From JBFMAI01 sp964462635 (GTDB lineage: Bacteria; Planctomycetota; Phycisphaerae; UBA1845; Fen-1342), in NCBI GenBank assembly GCA_964462635.1, contig CAYWYJ010000002.1, positions 1 to 64,000 on the forward strand: a DNA stretch of 64,000 nt, read 5' to 3'. The position numbers and the translations under genes were made by a program. The notes under the pieces are model-generated. The model saw nothing but the letters and a program-made list of their open reading frames with translations. It was not told the origin of the DNA and did no database searches. The number at the start of each line of letters is the position of its first letter. Within the stretch, counting starts at the first letter, position 1. Positions 45,582-55,782 of this stretch are shown piece after piece.

Positions 45582-47237
45582 TCACGCGGCCGGCCCGGCG
45601 GCCACGGGGCTGGTGGACACCTGAAGCGCGTCGTCGCCGCGCACCAGGTCGATGTGGCAGTGCCAGCGGGGGTCGGGTTGCGGGAAATCCGTGCGGTAGT
45701 GGACGCCGCGGGACTCGCAGCGGGTCGCCGCCCCGGTGGCGATGGCCAGGGCGACGGTGAGCATGTTCTGCGTTTCCCACGCCCGCGGCTCGTCGAAGAG
45801 CTTGTCCATGACGTAGCGCGCCCAGAACGTAATGATCTCGAGCGTTTCCTGGAGGCGGTCGCCGCTGCGCTCCACGCCGACGTTGCGCGACATCAGGCTG
45901 GTCAGGCTGTTGAGCACGTCGACCAGGTCGAGCTCGGTGCGCGTGGACCGCGGCAGCAGGTGGCTGATGGGCAGCGGGCTGTTCAGGTGACGGTTGGCCC
46001 GCGCCCGCTCGGCGGCCAGGCGCCCGGCGCGCCGGCCGAAAACCAGCCCCTCCAGCAGCGAATTGCTGGCCAGCCGGTTCGCCCCGTGCAGGCCGCTCGA
46101 TGTGACTTCGCCGCACGCCAGCAGCCCGGGAAGGCTCGTCCGACCGCTCGCGTCCACGACGACGCCGCCGACCGCGTAGTGCGCGCTGGGCCGCACGGGG
46201 ATCAGGTCGCGCTCCGGGTCGATGTCGAAGTCGCGGCACAGTCGCGTCAGGTTGGGGAACCGCTCCGCGAAGCGGCCCGTCGGAAAGTGCCGCACGTCGA
46301 GATAGACGCACGCCGCGTGGCTCCGCCGCATCTCGTTGGCGATCGCCCGGCTCACCACGTCGCGCGAGGCCAGCTCGGCCCGCTCGTCGTACTCGGGCAT
46401 GAAGCGGCGGCCGTCGCGGGTCACGAGGTAGGCGCCCTCGCCGCGCACGGCCTCGGTGATGAGCTCGCGGGCGGCCCCGGCGACATAGAGCGTGGTGGGG
46501 TGGAACTGGATCATCTCCATGTCGCGGAGGACGGCGCCGGCACGGAAGGCCATCGCCAGGCCGTCGCCGGTCGCCACGGGCGGGTTCGTCGTTTCCCGGT
46601 AGACACGCCCGCAGCCGCCGGTGGCCAGGACCGTGGTCGTCGCCCAGAACATCTGGTAGCGGTACTTGGGGTGATAGGTGACCAGGCCGACGACCTGGCC
46701 GTCGTGGGTCAGCAAGTCGATGGCGAAGCACTGCTCAAAGACGCGAATTCGCGGATGGGCGCGGGCCTTGTCCAGCAGGACGCGCAGGATTTCCTGCCCC
46801 GTGGCGTCGCGGGCATGGATGATCCGCGGCACGGTGTGCCCGCCTTCCCGACCGGCTGACAGGCTGCCCCCGGCCCGGTCGAAGTTCGCCCCGCTGGCCT
46901 GAAGGTCGGCGATGATTCCCGGGGCCTCGGTGGCACACTGCCGAATCGTGTCCGCGTGCCCCAGGCCGCAGGCAACCTCCAGCGTGTCGCGGGCGTGCTG
47001 TTCGGGGCTGTCGCCGACGCCCAGGGCCGCCGCGATGCCTCCCTGGGCCCACGCCGTCGCCGACTGCTCCGCCCGGTCCTTCGTCACCAAGACGACGTCG
47101 CCGCCCTCCGCCGCCTGCAATGCCGCCTCCAGCCCCGCGATTCCCGATCCGATGACCACCACGTCAGTGAATAGATGAGGGACGCGGTGATACTCAAAAT
47201 TGGTCAGGTAACGACGGCGGGCCACGGTGCTGCTCAT
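45582..47237 (-). CDS. nadB: L-aspartate oxidase
   Basis: 551 residues. FAD flavoprotein that makes iminoaspartate for quinolinate and NAD synthesis. It shows VVVIGSGIAGLEAALQAAEGG (FAD dinucleotide fold), SATAWAQGGIAAALG, GREGGHTVPRIIHARDATGQ (characteristic of aspartate oxidase), MIQFHPTTLY, ELASRDVVSRAIANEM and HYAVGGVVVDASGRTSLPGLLACGEV. Its start at ATG 47237 lies 5 nt after the stop of the fthC-type gene (47243 is the last base of that stop). It closes a same-strand run beginning at rarA or the response regulator. No nadA or nadC is in the window. Confidence 0.95.
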   Translation of the reverse strand: MSSTVARRRYLTNFEYHRVPHLFTDVVVIGSGIAGLEAALQAAEGGDVVLVTKDRAEQSATAWAQGGIAAALGVGDSPEQHARDTLEVACGLGHADTIRQCATEAPGIIADLQASGANFDRAGGSLSAGREGGHTVPRIIHARDATGQEILRVLLDKARAHPRIRVFEQCFAIDLLTHDGQVVGLVTYHPKYRYQMFWATTTVLATGGCGRVYRETTNPPVATGDGLAMAFRAGAVLRDMEMIQFHPTTLYVAGAARELITEAVRGEGAYLVTRDGRRFMPEYDERAELASRDVVSRAIANEMRRSHAACVYLDVRHFPTGRFAERFPNLTRLCRDFDIDPERDLIPVRPSAHYAVGGVVVDASGRTSLPGLLACGEVTSSGLHGANRLASNSLLEGLVFGRRAGRLAAERARANRHLNSPLPISHLLPRSTRTELDLVDVLNSLTSLMSRNVGVERSGDRLQETLEIITFWARYVMDKLFDEPRAWETQNMLTVALAIATGAATRCESRGVHYRTDFPQPDPRWHCHIDLVRGDDALQVSTSPVAAGPAA

Positions 47238-47242
47238 GGGAC

Positions 47243-47818
47243 CTACTTGGTGTGCGTGAACCGGCGGACCTGGGCGTCGGTCACGAGCATGTCCACGCAA
47301 ACGTCGGAGGGGCCGACGGGGATCGCATCGACCACCTGATCTTCCAGGGCCAGCGCGCAGGCCACGCCGCGGAAGTCCGGGTGCGACAAGAACCGGTCAT
47401 AGAAGCCCCGGCCGCGGCCCAGCCGATTGCCCTGCCGGTCGAAACCCAGGCCCGGCACGACCACGAGGTCGATGTCCGCAACCGGGACGGGCAGGCCCTC
47501 CAGCGGCTCGCGGATTCCCATGTACCCCTCCTCGACGCCGCTGACCAGCGAGTGGATTTCGACGGGGAGCATTCGGCGCTGGTCCCACGCCACGCGAGGG
47601 GCCAGGACGGTCTTGTGGTCGGCCCAGGCGTCCAGGGCCAGGGGTTGCGTGTCCACCTCGTGGGCCGTGGACAAGAAGATCATGAGCGTGTTGGCCCGGC
47701 GATACTCGTCCTGCTCGCACAGCCGCCCGCACGCCGCCGCGCTGCGCTGTTGCAGCACTTCCGGCGGGATCGCTCTCAGCCGGGCTCGCAGCTCTTGACG
47801 CAGGGTCTTCTTCGGCAC
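47243..47818 (-). CDS. 5-formyltetrahydrofolate cyclo-ligase
   Basis: 191 residues. ATP-dependent conversion of 5-formyl-THF to 5,10-methenyl-THF (a YgfA/FthC-type enzyme). Seen: VPKKTLRQELRARLRAIPPE at the start, MIFLSTAHEVDTQPLALDAWADHKTVLAPRV, DLVVVPGLGFDRQGNRLGRGRGFYDRFL (phosphate-binding GRGRGFYD). The GTG at 47818 begins 2 nt after the rarA stop, and its stop is 5 nt before nadB, so rarA, this gene and nadB are tightly packed. The frame stays open upstream, but that part overlaps rarA and is not family-like. Confidence 0.92.
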   Translation of the reverse strand: MPKKTLRQELRARLRAIPPEVLQQRSAAACGRLCEQDEYRRANTLMIFLSTAHEVDTQPLALDAWADHKTVLAPRVAWDQRRMLPVEIHSLVSGVEEGYMGIREPLEGLPVPVADIDLVVVPGLGFDRQGNRLGRGRGFYDRFLSHPDFRGVACALALEDQVVDAIPVGPSDVCVDMLVTDAQVRRFTHTK

Positions 47819-47820
47819 GG

Positions 47821-49176
47821 CTAGCTCTGCTTCCGTTCGGCGGCGGCGCGGGCCCGCGCCGCGCGCAACCCGCGCACGATCTCGGCCAACTGGGCTTCGT
47901 GCCCCTGGGTCGTGGGATTGTAATACGTTTTCGACTGGGTGAGGTAGCCCTGCTCCACGATCGCCCGCGGGTCGTCGGGCGGATACCGATAGCCGGTCCC
48001 GTGGCCGAGGCGCGCCGCGCCGCCGTAACTGGCATCCCGCAGGTGCTCCGGCACCGGCAGCGTCACGCCCTCCCGTACATCCTGCCGCGCCGCCGCGATG
48101 GCGGCAGCGACCGCGTTGGATTTCGGTGCGCAAGCGATGTAGATCGCCGCCTGCGCCAGGGCGTATTCGCACTCGGGCAAGCCGACGGCCTGCGTGATCT
48201 GGACGGCAGCGGCCGCCAGGATGGCCGCCTGCGGGTCCGCGTTGCCGACGTCCTCGGACGCGCAGATGGCGATGCGCCGGGCGATGAAGCGGGGGTCCTC
48301 GCCCCCCTCCAACATGCGGGCCAGCCAGTACAGGGCCGCGTCGGGGTCGCTGCCGCGCATGCTCTTGATGAACGCCGACGCAATGTCGTAATGCGCGTCG
48401 CCCGCCGCGTCGTAGGGGATCGCCTTCTGCTGCAGCGACTCGGCGGCCACCTCGAGCGTGACGTGCGGCGGGGCGGCGGGCGCCGGGGCGGTCCCCCGCG
48501 TCAACGACAGCACGGCCACTTCGAGCGCGGCCAGCGCGCGGCGGGCGTCGCCGTCGGCCCGCTCGGCGAGAAAACGCAGGGCCGCCTCGTCGGCCGTCGC
48601 CCCGGTACTCCCGAGGCCGCGCTCGGCGTCCGCCAGCGCGCGACGCAGGAGCGTCAGGAGCTGCTCCGGCGTCAGCGGGCGGAACTCGAAGATGTGGCTG
48701 CGCGACAGCAGCGGGGCGGTGAGGGAGAAGAAGGGGTTCTCCGTCGTGGCCCCGATGAGCGTGAGGGTCCCCTCTTCCACGTCCTTGAGCAGCACGTCCT
48801 GCTGGGCGCGGTTGAAGCGGTGAATCTCATCCAAAAAGAGGACCGTCCGTGGGCCGCCCGCCGTCAGACGCTGGTGCGCCGCGTCAATCACCGCGCGCAC
48901 GTCCTTGACGCCGGCTTCGGCGGCGTGCAGGGTGACGAACGCCGCGTGCGTGTGGGCCGCGACGAGCAGCGCCAGCGTCGTCTTGCCTGTTCCCGGGGGC
49001 CCGTACAGGATCGCGCTGCCCAGCCGATCGGCGTCGATCAGGCGGCGGAGCAGCCGGCCGGGGGCGGCGAAGTGCTCCTGCCCGACGAATTCGTCCAGCG
49101 TCCGCGGCCGCATTCGTACGGTCAGCGGCTCAACGGCACGACGGGCCGCTTCTCGCTGCTCGCGGAACAAGTCCAT
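47821..49176 (-). CDS. rarA: Replication-associated recombination protein A (AAA ATPase)
   Basis: 451 residues. Clamp-loader-like ATPase acting at stalled replication forks. Seen: PLTVRMRPRTLDEFVGQEHF, ILYGPPGTGKTTLALLVA (Walker A), TVLFLDEIHRFNRAQQDVLL (Walker B), LIGATTENPFFSLTAPLLSRS (sensor 1 and the RarA-specific segment), and the C-terminal MRGSDPDAALYWLARMLEGGEDPRFIARR of the family. A -10-like TATACT (49185-49190 on the minus strand) lies 8 nt before the ATG and could give a leaderless transcript, though its -35 is poor. First of the rarA, fthC-type, nadB string. Confidence 0.95.
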   Translation of the reverse strand: MDLFREQREAARRAVEPLTVRMRPRTLDEFVGQEHFAAPGRLLRRLIDADRLGSAILYGPPGTGKTTLALLVAAHTHAAFVTLHAAEAGVKDVRAVIDAAHQRLTAGGPRTVLFLDEIHRFNRAQQDVLLKDVEEGTLTLIGATTENPFFSLTAPLLSRSHIFEFRPLTPEQLLTLLRRALADAERGLGSTGATADEAALRFLAERADGDARRALAALEVAVLSLTRGTAPAPAAPPHVTLEVAAESLQQKAIPYDAAGDAHYDIASAFIKSMRGSDPDAALYWLARMLEGGEDPRFIARRIAICASEDVGNADPQAAILAAAAVQITQAVGLPECEYALAQAAIYIACAPKSNAVAAAIAAARQDVREGVTLPVPEHLRDASYGGAARLGHGTGYRYPPDDPRAIVEQGYLTQSKTYYNPTTQGHEAQLAEIVRGLRAARARAAAERKQS

Positions 49177-49211
49177 GGCAGCGGAGTATACCCCCGCGGG
49201 AAGCCCGACGG

Positions 49212-50840
<1,629 letters not shown>

Positions 50841-51017
50841 GTCGTGTCCGTTGGGTCGCGGGTCGCCGTGTGTCCGGCGGCACGGCCTGCCGGCGGTACG
50901 CCGACCACGGGCCGCGGTTCACCCCCGGACCGCGGGCCGCTCGGATTGTCCGCCAGAACTGGTCCGTGTGCGGTCAGCACCGGACGGTCGCTGTTTTGGA
51001 CGTCACGGGGGCCGTCG

Positions 51018-51224
51018 TCAGGCGTACGTATCCACCCGAGTTTGGGCTGAGCCGCCCACCGACCGCCATGTTTCCAGCACGTCCTCGACGGTCTGCTTGA
51101 CAAGCTCCGCCGCCTGCTCGCCGGCCTGCTGGACCAGCTTGAGTACGCGCAGGCCAACGGCGGCTTCCACCTGGGCCTGCGCTGTGACGCTGCTGAATGT
51201 CGCTATGCTGGTCACGTCGCTCAT
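51018..51224 (-). CDS. YjfB-like small putative motility protein
   Basis: 68 residues, opening MSDVTSIATFSSVTAQAQVEAAVGLRVLKLVQQAGEQAAELVK. This resembles the YjfB family (small proteins labelled putative motility proteins; role unproved), which share an MDxxSIA...-QxxVxxxVLKKAL pattern. The body is one amphipathic helix. A GAGGT site lies 8 nt before the ATG. It is followed after 177 nt by the cyclic di-GMP response regulator, a fitting neighbour if it affects motility. The match is by pattern only. Confidence 0.6.
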   Translation of the reverse strand: MSDVTSIATFSSVTAQAQVEAAVGLRVLKLVQQAGEQAAELVKQTVEDVLETWRSVGGSAQTRVDTYA

Positions 51225-51464
51225 GGCTGTTTACCTCTGTCGTGCCAAAGTCGACGATCCGCGCCGGGAGTCCGACGCGCCCAGCGCTTCGCCGCTAAGG
51301 GTAGAATGCCAATTGTTAGGTTCGCGGGCGACGCATTCTAATGATGATTTGAAGCCGCCCCCGGTCGGTGCCCCCGATAATGTCGGCTCCGGAAGCGTCC
51401 CGTTGGCGCCGGGCCGCTGGTCTGATAGTCATTGCGCCTGCGGAACCCCGCGAAAGCGAGAACC

Positions 51465-52322
51465 ATGACGCCGGCCCCCACCGCTTCGCCCCGCATCGAC
51501 CTGGCCACGCTGCGTTGCATGAAGTCGGAGGGGCGCAAGTCCGCCTGGCTGACCGCCTACGATTATCCGACCGCGGCCCTGGCCGAGGCGGCGGGCGTCC
51601 ACGCGCTGCTCGTCGGGGATTCGCTCGCCACCGTGCTGCTTGGCCATCCGACAACCCGTACCGCCCCCCTCGACCTGATGATCTCGTTGGCCGAGGCCGT
51701 GCGACGCGGCGCCCCGCACGTCTTCCTCGTCGGAGACATGCCCTACGAAGCCGTCCGCGGCGGCGGCGTGGCCGGGGCCGTCCGGGCCGCCCGCCGCTTC
51801 CGTGAAGTCGCGGGCTGCGACGCGGTGAAGTTCGAGGCCGCTCCCGGCGACGAGCCCCTGGTCAACGCCCTGACCCGTGCCGGCCTCGCCACCATCGCGC
51901 ACCTGGGGCTGCGACCGCAGGAGATTCTCTCGGCGGACGGCTACCGGGCGCAGGCGCGGGACCCGAGCGCCATCGCGGCCCTGGTCGGCCATGCGCGGAG
52001 CATGGTCGCTGCCGGCGCCGTCATGCTCTTGCTCGAAGCCGTGCCCAACGAGGCTTCGTCGGCGGTGGTCGCCGCGGTGGATGTGCCGGTGATCGGGTGT
52101 GGGGCGGGTCCGGCGTGCGACGGCCATATCCTCGTTACACAGGACATGCTGGGCCTGGGCGCGCCGCGCCCGCCGCGGTTCGTCCCCGTCATGGCCGACC
52201 TTCGCCGGACGATGGCGGAAGCGATGCAGCGCTACGTGGAGGACATTGTCGCCGGCCGGTACCCCGGCCCCCAGCATGTCTACCACATGCGGGCGTCGGC
52301 CGGCGAGGCCCCGCCCTCGTGA
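51465..52322 (+). CDS. panB: 3-methyl-2-oxobutanoate hydroxymethyltransferase
   Basis: 285 residues. First committed enzyme of pantothenate synthesis; uses 5,10-methylene-THF and 2-oxoisovalerate. Seen: WLTAYDYPTAALAEAAGVHALLVGDSLATVLLGH (metal-binding Asp), HVFLVGDMPYEAV, DAVKFEAAPGDE (active-site Lys), MLLLEAVPNEASSAV (Glu) and GCGAGPACDGHILVTQDMLGL. About 20 residues longer than usual. The ATG at 51465 fits the family; an in-frame ATG at 51432 adds a charged extension. Ribosome site is weak. The stop overlaps the methyltransferase GTG (GTGA). coaB of the same pathway is at 15874-16563. Confidence 0.95.
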   Translation: MTPAPTASPRIDLATLRCMKSEGRKSAWLTAYDYPTAALAEAAGVHALLVGDSLATVLLGHPTTRTAPLDLMISLAEAVRRGAPHVFLVGDMPYEAVRGGGVAGAVRAARRFREVAGCDAVKFEAAPGDEPLVNALTRAGLATIAHLGLRPQEILSADGYRAQARDPSAIAALVGHARSMVAAGAVMLLLEAVPNEASSAVVAAVDVPVIGCGAGPACDGHILVTQDMLGLGAPRPPRFVPVMADLRRTMAEAMQRYVEDIVAGRYPGPQHVYHMRASAGEAPPS

Positions 52323-53245
52323 CGCCCGCGGCCGCCCCGAGCCGGTGCCTTGCCTGCGGCCCGGACGCGCCGCGGCCGCGCGCCGCGCTGCGTCTGATGA
52401 ATGGCCGACCGCTGCTCCAATGTCCGCGCTGCCGGTTGGCCTGGTGGGACTGGCCGCCGTTCGACCCCGCCGCCCTCTACGACGCATCGTACTTCCAGTC
52501 CCCGGACAGCGCCGCCGGCTACGACGACTATGCCGCGTTGGAGCCGGGGCTCCGTCGAACCGCCTGCGGCCGCCTGCGACGCATCGCCCGGTGCCAAACC
52601 CACCGCCCCCCCGCCCCCCGCCTGCTGGAAATCGGCTGCGGCCCGGGAGTGTTCCTGGACGCCGCCGCCGCGGCGGGCTGGGAGGTCCACGGAATCGAAG
52701 TCAGCGCATACGCGGCCGAACAGGCCCGTCGCCGCGGGCACCCCGTGCAGTGCGCGGCGAGCGAAGCGCTGGATCTGCCCGGCGAGGCGTACGACGCGGT
52801 GGCCATGTGGGACGTCATCGAGCACCTGCGTGACCCGGCGCGCGTGCTGCACGCGGCGGCCCGGGCGCTGCGACCCGGGGGTGTTCTGGCGTTATCCACC
52901 GGCGACGTGACCTCGCTGTGTGCCCGCTTGTGCGGGGCGCGCTGGCACCTGTTCAACCTCCCCGAGCACCTGTTCTTCTTCTCCCCCGCGGCGCTGCGGC
53001 ACTTGCTGGCCGCCGCCGGTTTGCACGTCCGGCTGTGGACGCGCGAGGTCACGTGGCTGCCCGTGGCCTACTTGCTCGAACGACTGCGCAAGTCCGCCGC
53101 CCCGAAGTGGTGGCGGCCGGCGGCGCGTTCACCGTCCGGCGTCCTCGGCGCTCTGTTGCTCCCCGCGACACTGCTGGACGTGCTCGGCGTGTACGCGGTG
53201 CGCGGTCGAGGTAATCGCCAACCCGCCCGTGACGCGGTACACTGA
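52319..53245 (+). CDS. Class I SAM-dependent methyltransferase with N-terminal zinc-ribbon-like CxxC pairs
   Basis: 308 residues. Begins VTPAAAPSRCLACG and has LQCPRCRLAWWDW, two CxxC pairs that probably bind zinc. Motif I LLEIGCGPGVFLDAAAAAGW, then VHGIEVSAYAAEQARRRG and DAVAMWDVIEHLRDPARVLH, give a type-11/23 methyltransferase. This layout (short ribbon plus MTase) is common in glycan or lipopolysaccharide-related methyltransferases, but the substrate is unknown. The GTG at 52319 overlaps the panB stop, so the genes are translationally coupled despite unrelated roles. Confidence 0.85.
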   Translation: MTPAAAPSRCLACGPDAPRPRAALRLMNGRPLLQCPRCRLAWWDWPPFDPAALYDASYFQSPDSAAGYDDYAALEPGLRRTACGRLRRIARCQTHRPPAPRLLEIGCGPGVFLDAAAAAGWEVHGIEVSAYAAEQARRRGHPVQCAASEALDLPGEAYDAVAMWDVIEHLRDPARVLHAAARALRPGGVLALSTGDVTSLCARLCGARWHLFNLPEHLFFFSPAALRHLLAAAGLHVRLWTREVTWLPVAYLLERLRKSAAPKWWRPAARSPSGVLGALLLPATLLDVLGVYAVRGRGNRQPARDAVH

Positions 53246-53319
53246 ACGGGCCGGGTCGGCGCCGGAGTTGCCGGTGTCGGTGAGGGCGTGCGACCGGCGG
53301 CCCGCGGAGTGAACTGCCC

Positions 53320-53655
53320 ATGATCTTCGGTGAGGAAAACGAACAGAACGCCGGGCCGCCGCCGCCGCACCCGCAGGCGACCTTCCGCCTGGACACGGCC
53401 ACGATGGAAACGGTGTACGCGAACTTCTTCGCGCTGGCCGGCTCTCCGGACGAGCTGGTGTTGTACCTGGGGGCCAACTCGCCGCTGCCCAACGTCACGC
53501 AGCCGGAGATCAAGGTTTCGCACCGGCTGATGTTGTTGCCGGCCAACGCCAAGCGGCTCATGCTGGCGCTGCAACAGGCGATCAAGGCGCACGAGGACCG
53601 CTTCGGCCCCATCGAGCTGCCGCCGCCACGCCGGCCGGAACCCCCGAACCGCTGA
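53320..53655 (+). CDS. DUF3467 family protein
   Basis: 111 residues. ETVYANFFALAGSPDELVLYLGANSP followed by KVSHRLMLLPANAKRLMLALQQAIKAHEDRFGPI is the DUF3467 pattern: a small soluble protein of unknown function. The acidic N-terminus and Pro-rich C-terminus are disordered-looking. It lies 74 nt after the methyltransferase and 20 nt before the permease gene on the same strand, so a shared transcript is likely. Confidence 0.8.
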   Translation: MIFGEENEQNAGPPPPHPQATFRLDTATMETVYANFFALAGSPDELVLYLGANSPLPNVTQPEIKVSHRLMLLPANAKRLMLALQQAIKAHEDRFGPIELPPPRRPEPPNR

Positions 53656-53675
53656 CTCGCGGTGGGCCGCCGCCC

Positions 53676-54983
53676 ATGTTGATCCGCACGTTGTTGTCAC
53701 GGGAGTTGTTCGCCCTGGGGCTGCGGGACCTGCGGGCCCACAAGCTCCGCTCGCTGCTGACGGCGCTGGGGGTGATCTTCGGCGTGGCGGCGGTGATCTG
53801 CATGTTGAGCATCGGCGAGGCCGCGTCCGCCGAGCAACTCGAACAAATCCGCCTGCTGGGCAGCAACAACATCATCCTCCGCAGCGTCGAGCCCCCGAAG
53901 TCCGAGCAGGTCGGTCAGGCCCAGGATGCGGTCAAGAAATACGGCGTGACCCGCGAGGACGCGGCCCGGCTCCGCGAGCTGCCGCATGTCGCCGACGTGG
54001 CACGGCTGCGGGAGGTGGCGGACACGGCGGTCCACGGCGCCCGGCAGTTCGACGGGCGCGTCATGGGGACTTCGGAGAACTACTTCCGCATTGTCAACGT
54101 CCGTCTCGCCCGCGGGCGTTCGCTGACGATGCTGGACGAGGAGGAGCGACGCAAGGTGTGCGTCATCGGGGCCGCGGTCGCCCGTTCGCTCTTCCCCGAG
54201 GACGATCCGCTGGGCCAGTCGATCTCCGTCCAGAGTCGCTCCGCCGGCAGCGTCCCGTACACCATCGTCGGCGTACTGGCCGCCGTCACCACCGCCGGGA
54301 ACCCCGCGAAGGGCCTGGCGGCCCGCGACGTCAACCGCGACATCTACCTTCCGCTGGCCACGGCGGACCTGCGTTACGGCGACTTGAACATGTCGCGCAC
54401 CGGGATGTCGCGCGAGTTCAAGGAGGTGCAGCTCAGCGACCTGTATGTCCACGTCCAGCCCCAGGAGCGGGTGCTGGCCGTGTCGCGCATGGTCGAGCGC
54501 GTGCTGCAACACAGCCACCCGCAACTGGACTACACCATCACCGTGCCGCTGGAACTCCTGCAACAGGCCGAACAGGTCAAGCGCTCCTCGCAGATCGTGC
54601 TCGGCAGCATCGCCGGCATCTCGCTGCTCGTCGGCGGCATCGGCATCATGAACATCATGCTTGCCTCGGTCACCGAACGCACCCGCGAGATCGGCATCCG
54701 CCGCGCCCTCGGCGCCAAACGCTACCACATCACCGCCCAGTTCCTCATCCAGACCTTGATCCTCAGCGTGCTGGGCGGCCTGATCGGGATCGCCCTGGGC
54801 GTGGGCCTGGCCCGCCTGGTGACCGTGGTCGTACACTGGCAGACGATTATCCCGCTCTGGGGCGTGGTGCTGAGTTTCGGCGTCTCGGCGCTGGTGGGCA
54901 TCGTGTTCGGCCTGTATCCGGCCCGCGCCGCCGCCCGACTCGACCCCATTGAAGCCCTCAATTCCGCGACGCGGATGGCCTGA
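53676..54983 (+). CDS. MacB/FtsX-type ABC transporter permease
   Basis: 435 residues. One N-terminal helix (about 28-48; LRAHKLRSLLTALGVIFGVAAVICML), a MacB periplasmic core (about 50-290), and three C-terminal helices with the FtsX signature ASVTERTREIGIRRALGAKRYHI. It is the membrane half of a tripartite-type exporter or mechanotransmission complex. The cognate ATPase is not adjacent and I found none nearby, so it must be encoded elsewhere. The start is an ATG at 53676. LipM/LplA-type gene follows 6 nt later. Confidence 0.9.
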   Translation: MLIRTLLSRELFALGLRDLRAHKLRSLLTALGVIFGVAAVICMLSIGEAASAEQLEQIRLLGSNNIILRSVEPPKSEQVGQAQDAVKKYGVTREDAARLRELPHVADVARLREVADTAVHGARQFDGRVMGTSENYFRIVNVRLARGRSLTMLDEEERRKVCVIGAAVARSLFPEDDPLGQSISVQSRSAGSVPYTIVGVLAAVTTAGNPAKGLAARDVNRDIYLPLATADLRYGDLNMSRTGMSREFKEVQLSDLYVHVQPQERVLAVSRMVERVLQHSHPQLDYTITVPLELLQQAEQVKRSSQIVLGSIAGISLLVGGIGIMNIMLASVTERTREIGIRRALGAKRYHITAQFLIQTLILSVLGGLIGIALGVGLARLVTVVVHWQTIIPLWGVVLSFGVSALVGIVFGLYPARAAARLDPIEALNSATRMA

Positions 54984-54989
54984 GCAGCC

Positions 54990-55733
54990 GTGCCCACCCC
55001 TCTGTACGTCCTCCGCGACCCTCCCCTCGACGGGCCCACCAACATGGCCCGCGACGAGCACCTGCTGTACGACGCCCGGTCTTGGCCGGCGGTCTTGCGC
55101 ATCTACGCATGGACCCCGCCGACGCTGAGCCTGGGGTGTTTCCAACGCTTCGCCGACATTGAAACCCTGCCCGCCGACGTGCGCACCCTGCCGGTGGTCC
55201 GACGTCCCACCGGCGGCGGGGCGATCCTCCATGACCGCGAGGTCACCTATGCGCTCGTCATCAACGAGGACCGGCTGCCGGCCAAGGCGTCGCCGGCGGA
55301 GTTGTACCGGCTGGTACACGCCTGCTGGCAGGCGGTCTTGTCGCCGCGGGTGGCGGACCTGACGCTGGCCGACGAGGCGTTTCCACCTCCCCACCCGCGC
55401 CACGGCCCGTTCTTCTGCTTCGAGAAGCCGGGCCGGACCGATCTGCTGCGCGGGGCGCGTAAGGTTCTCGGCAGCGCGCAGCGCCGCATTCCCGGCCGCG
55501 TGCTCCAACATGGTTCGCTCATCCTGGGTCGGCGCTTCGCCCCGCATCCCGGGGGGCATTTGGACGAACCGCCACCCGCGCTCGTCGCGGATTGGATTGC
55601 CGCGTTCATCAGCCGATTGGCCGAGGGCCTCAACCTCCATCCGGGGCCGGCCGCCTGGACCCCGGAGCAGCTTGCCGCCGTCGCCGACCGCCGCCGCCGC
55701 TATGAGTCGGACGAGTGGACGCGACGGCATTGA
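54990..55733 (+). CDS. LipM/LplA-type octanoyl or lipoyl transferase
   Basis: 247 residues from a GTG. Biotin/lipoate transferase fold: LSLGCFQRF, RRPTGGGAILHDREVTYALV, then FFCFEKPGRTDLLRGARKVLGSAQRRIPGRVLQHGSLIL. The lysine in RKVLGSAQRR is the substrate-binding Lys. A Cys in FFCFEKP sits where LipM-type octanoyltransferases have their nucleophile, so a LipM-like role in lipoate synthesis is more likely than an ATP-dependent ligase. LplA remains possible. It starts 6 nt after the permease gene. Confidence 0.85.
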   Translation: MPTPLYVLRDPPLDGPTNMARDEHLLYDARSWPAVLRIYAWTPPTLSLGCFQRFADIETLPADVRTLPVVRRPTGGGAILHDREVTYALVINEDRLPAKASPAELYRLVHACWQAVLSPRVADLTLADEAFPPPHPRHGPFFCFEKPGRTDLLRGARKVLGSAQRRIPGRVLQHGSLILGRRFAPHPGGHLDEPPPALVADWIAAFISRLAEGLNLHPGPAAWTPEQLAAVADRRRRYESDEWTRRH

Positions 55734-55746
55734 CCGGTCCGCCGGT

Positions 55747-55774
55747 TTGAAGGCCCGACCATCCGGCTTATGAT
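55747..55774 (+). promoter_or_regulatory. Promoter of the unknown membrane-anchored protein, near-leaderless
   Basis: TTGAAG (55747-55752), 16 nt, TATGAT (55769-55774). Transcription should start at about 55781, 2 nt before the ATG at 55783; no ribosome binding site is seen. Confidence 0.55.
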
Positions 55775-55782
55775 GCCGCGCG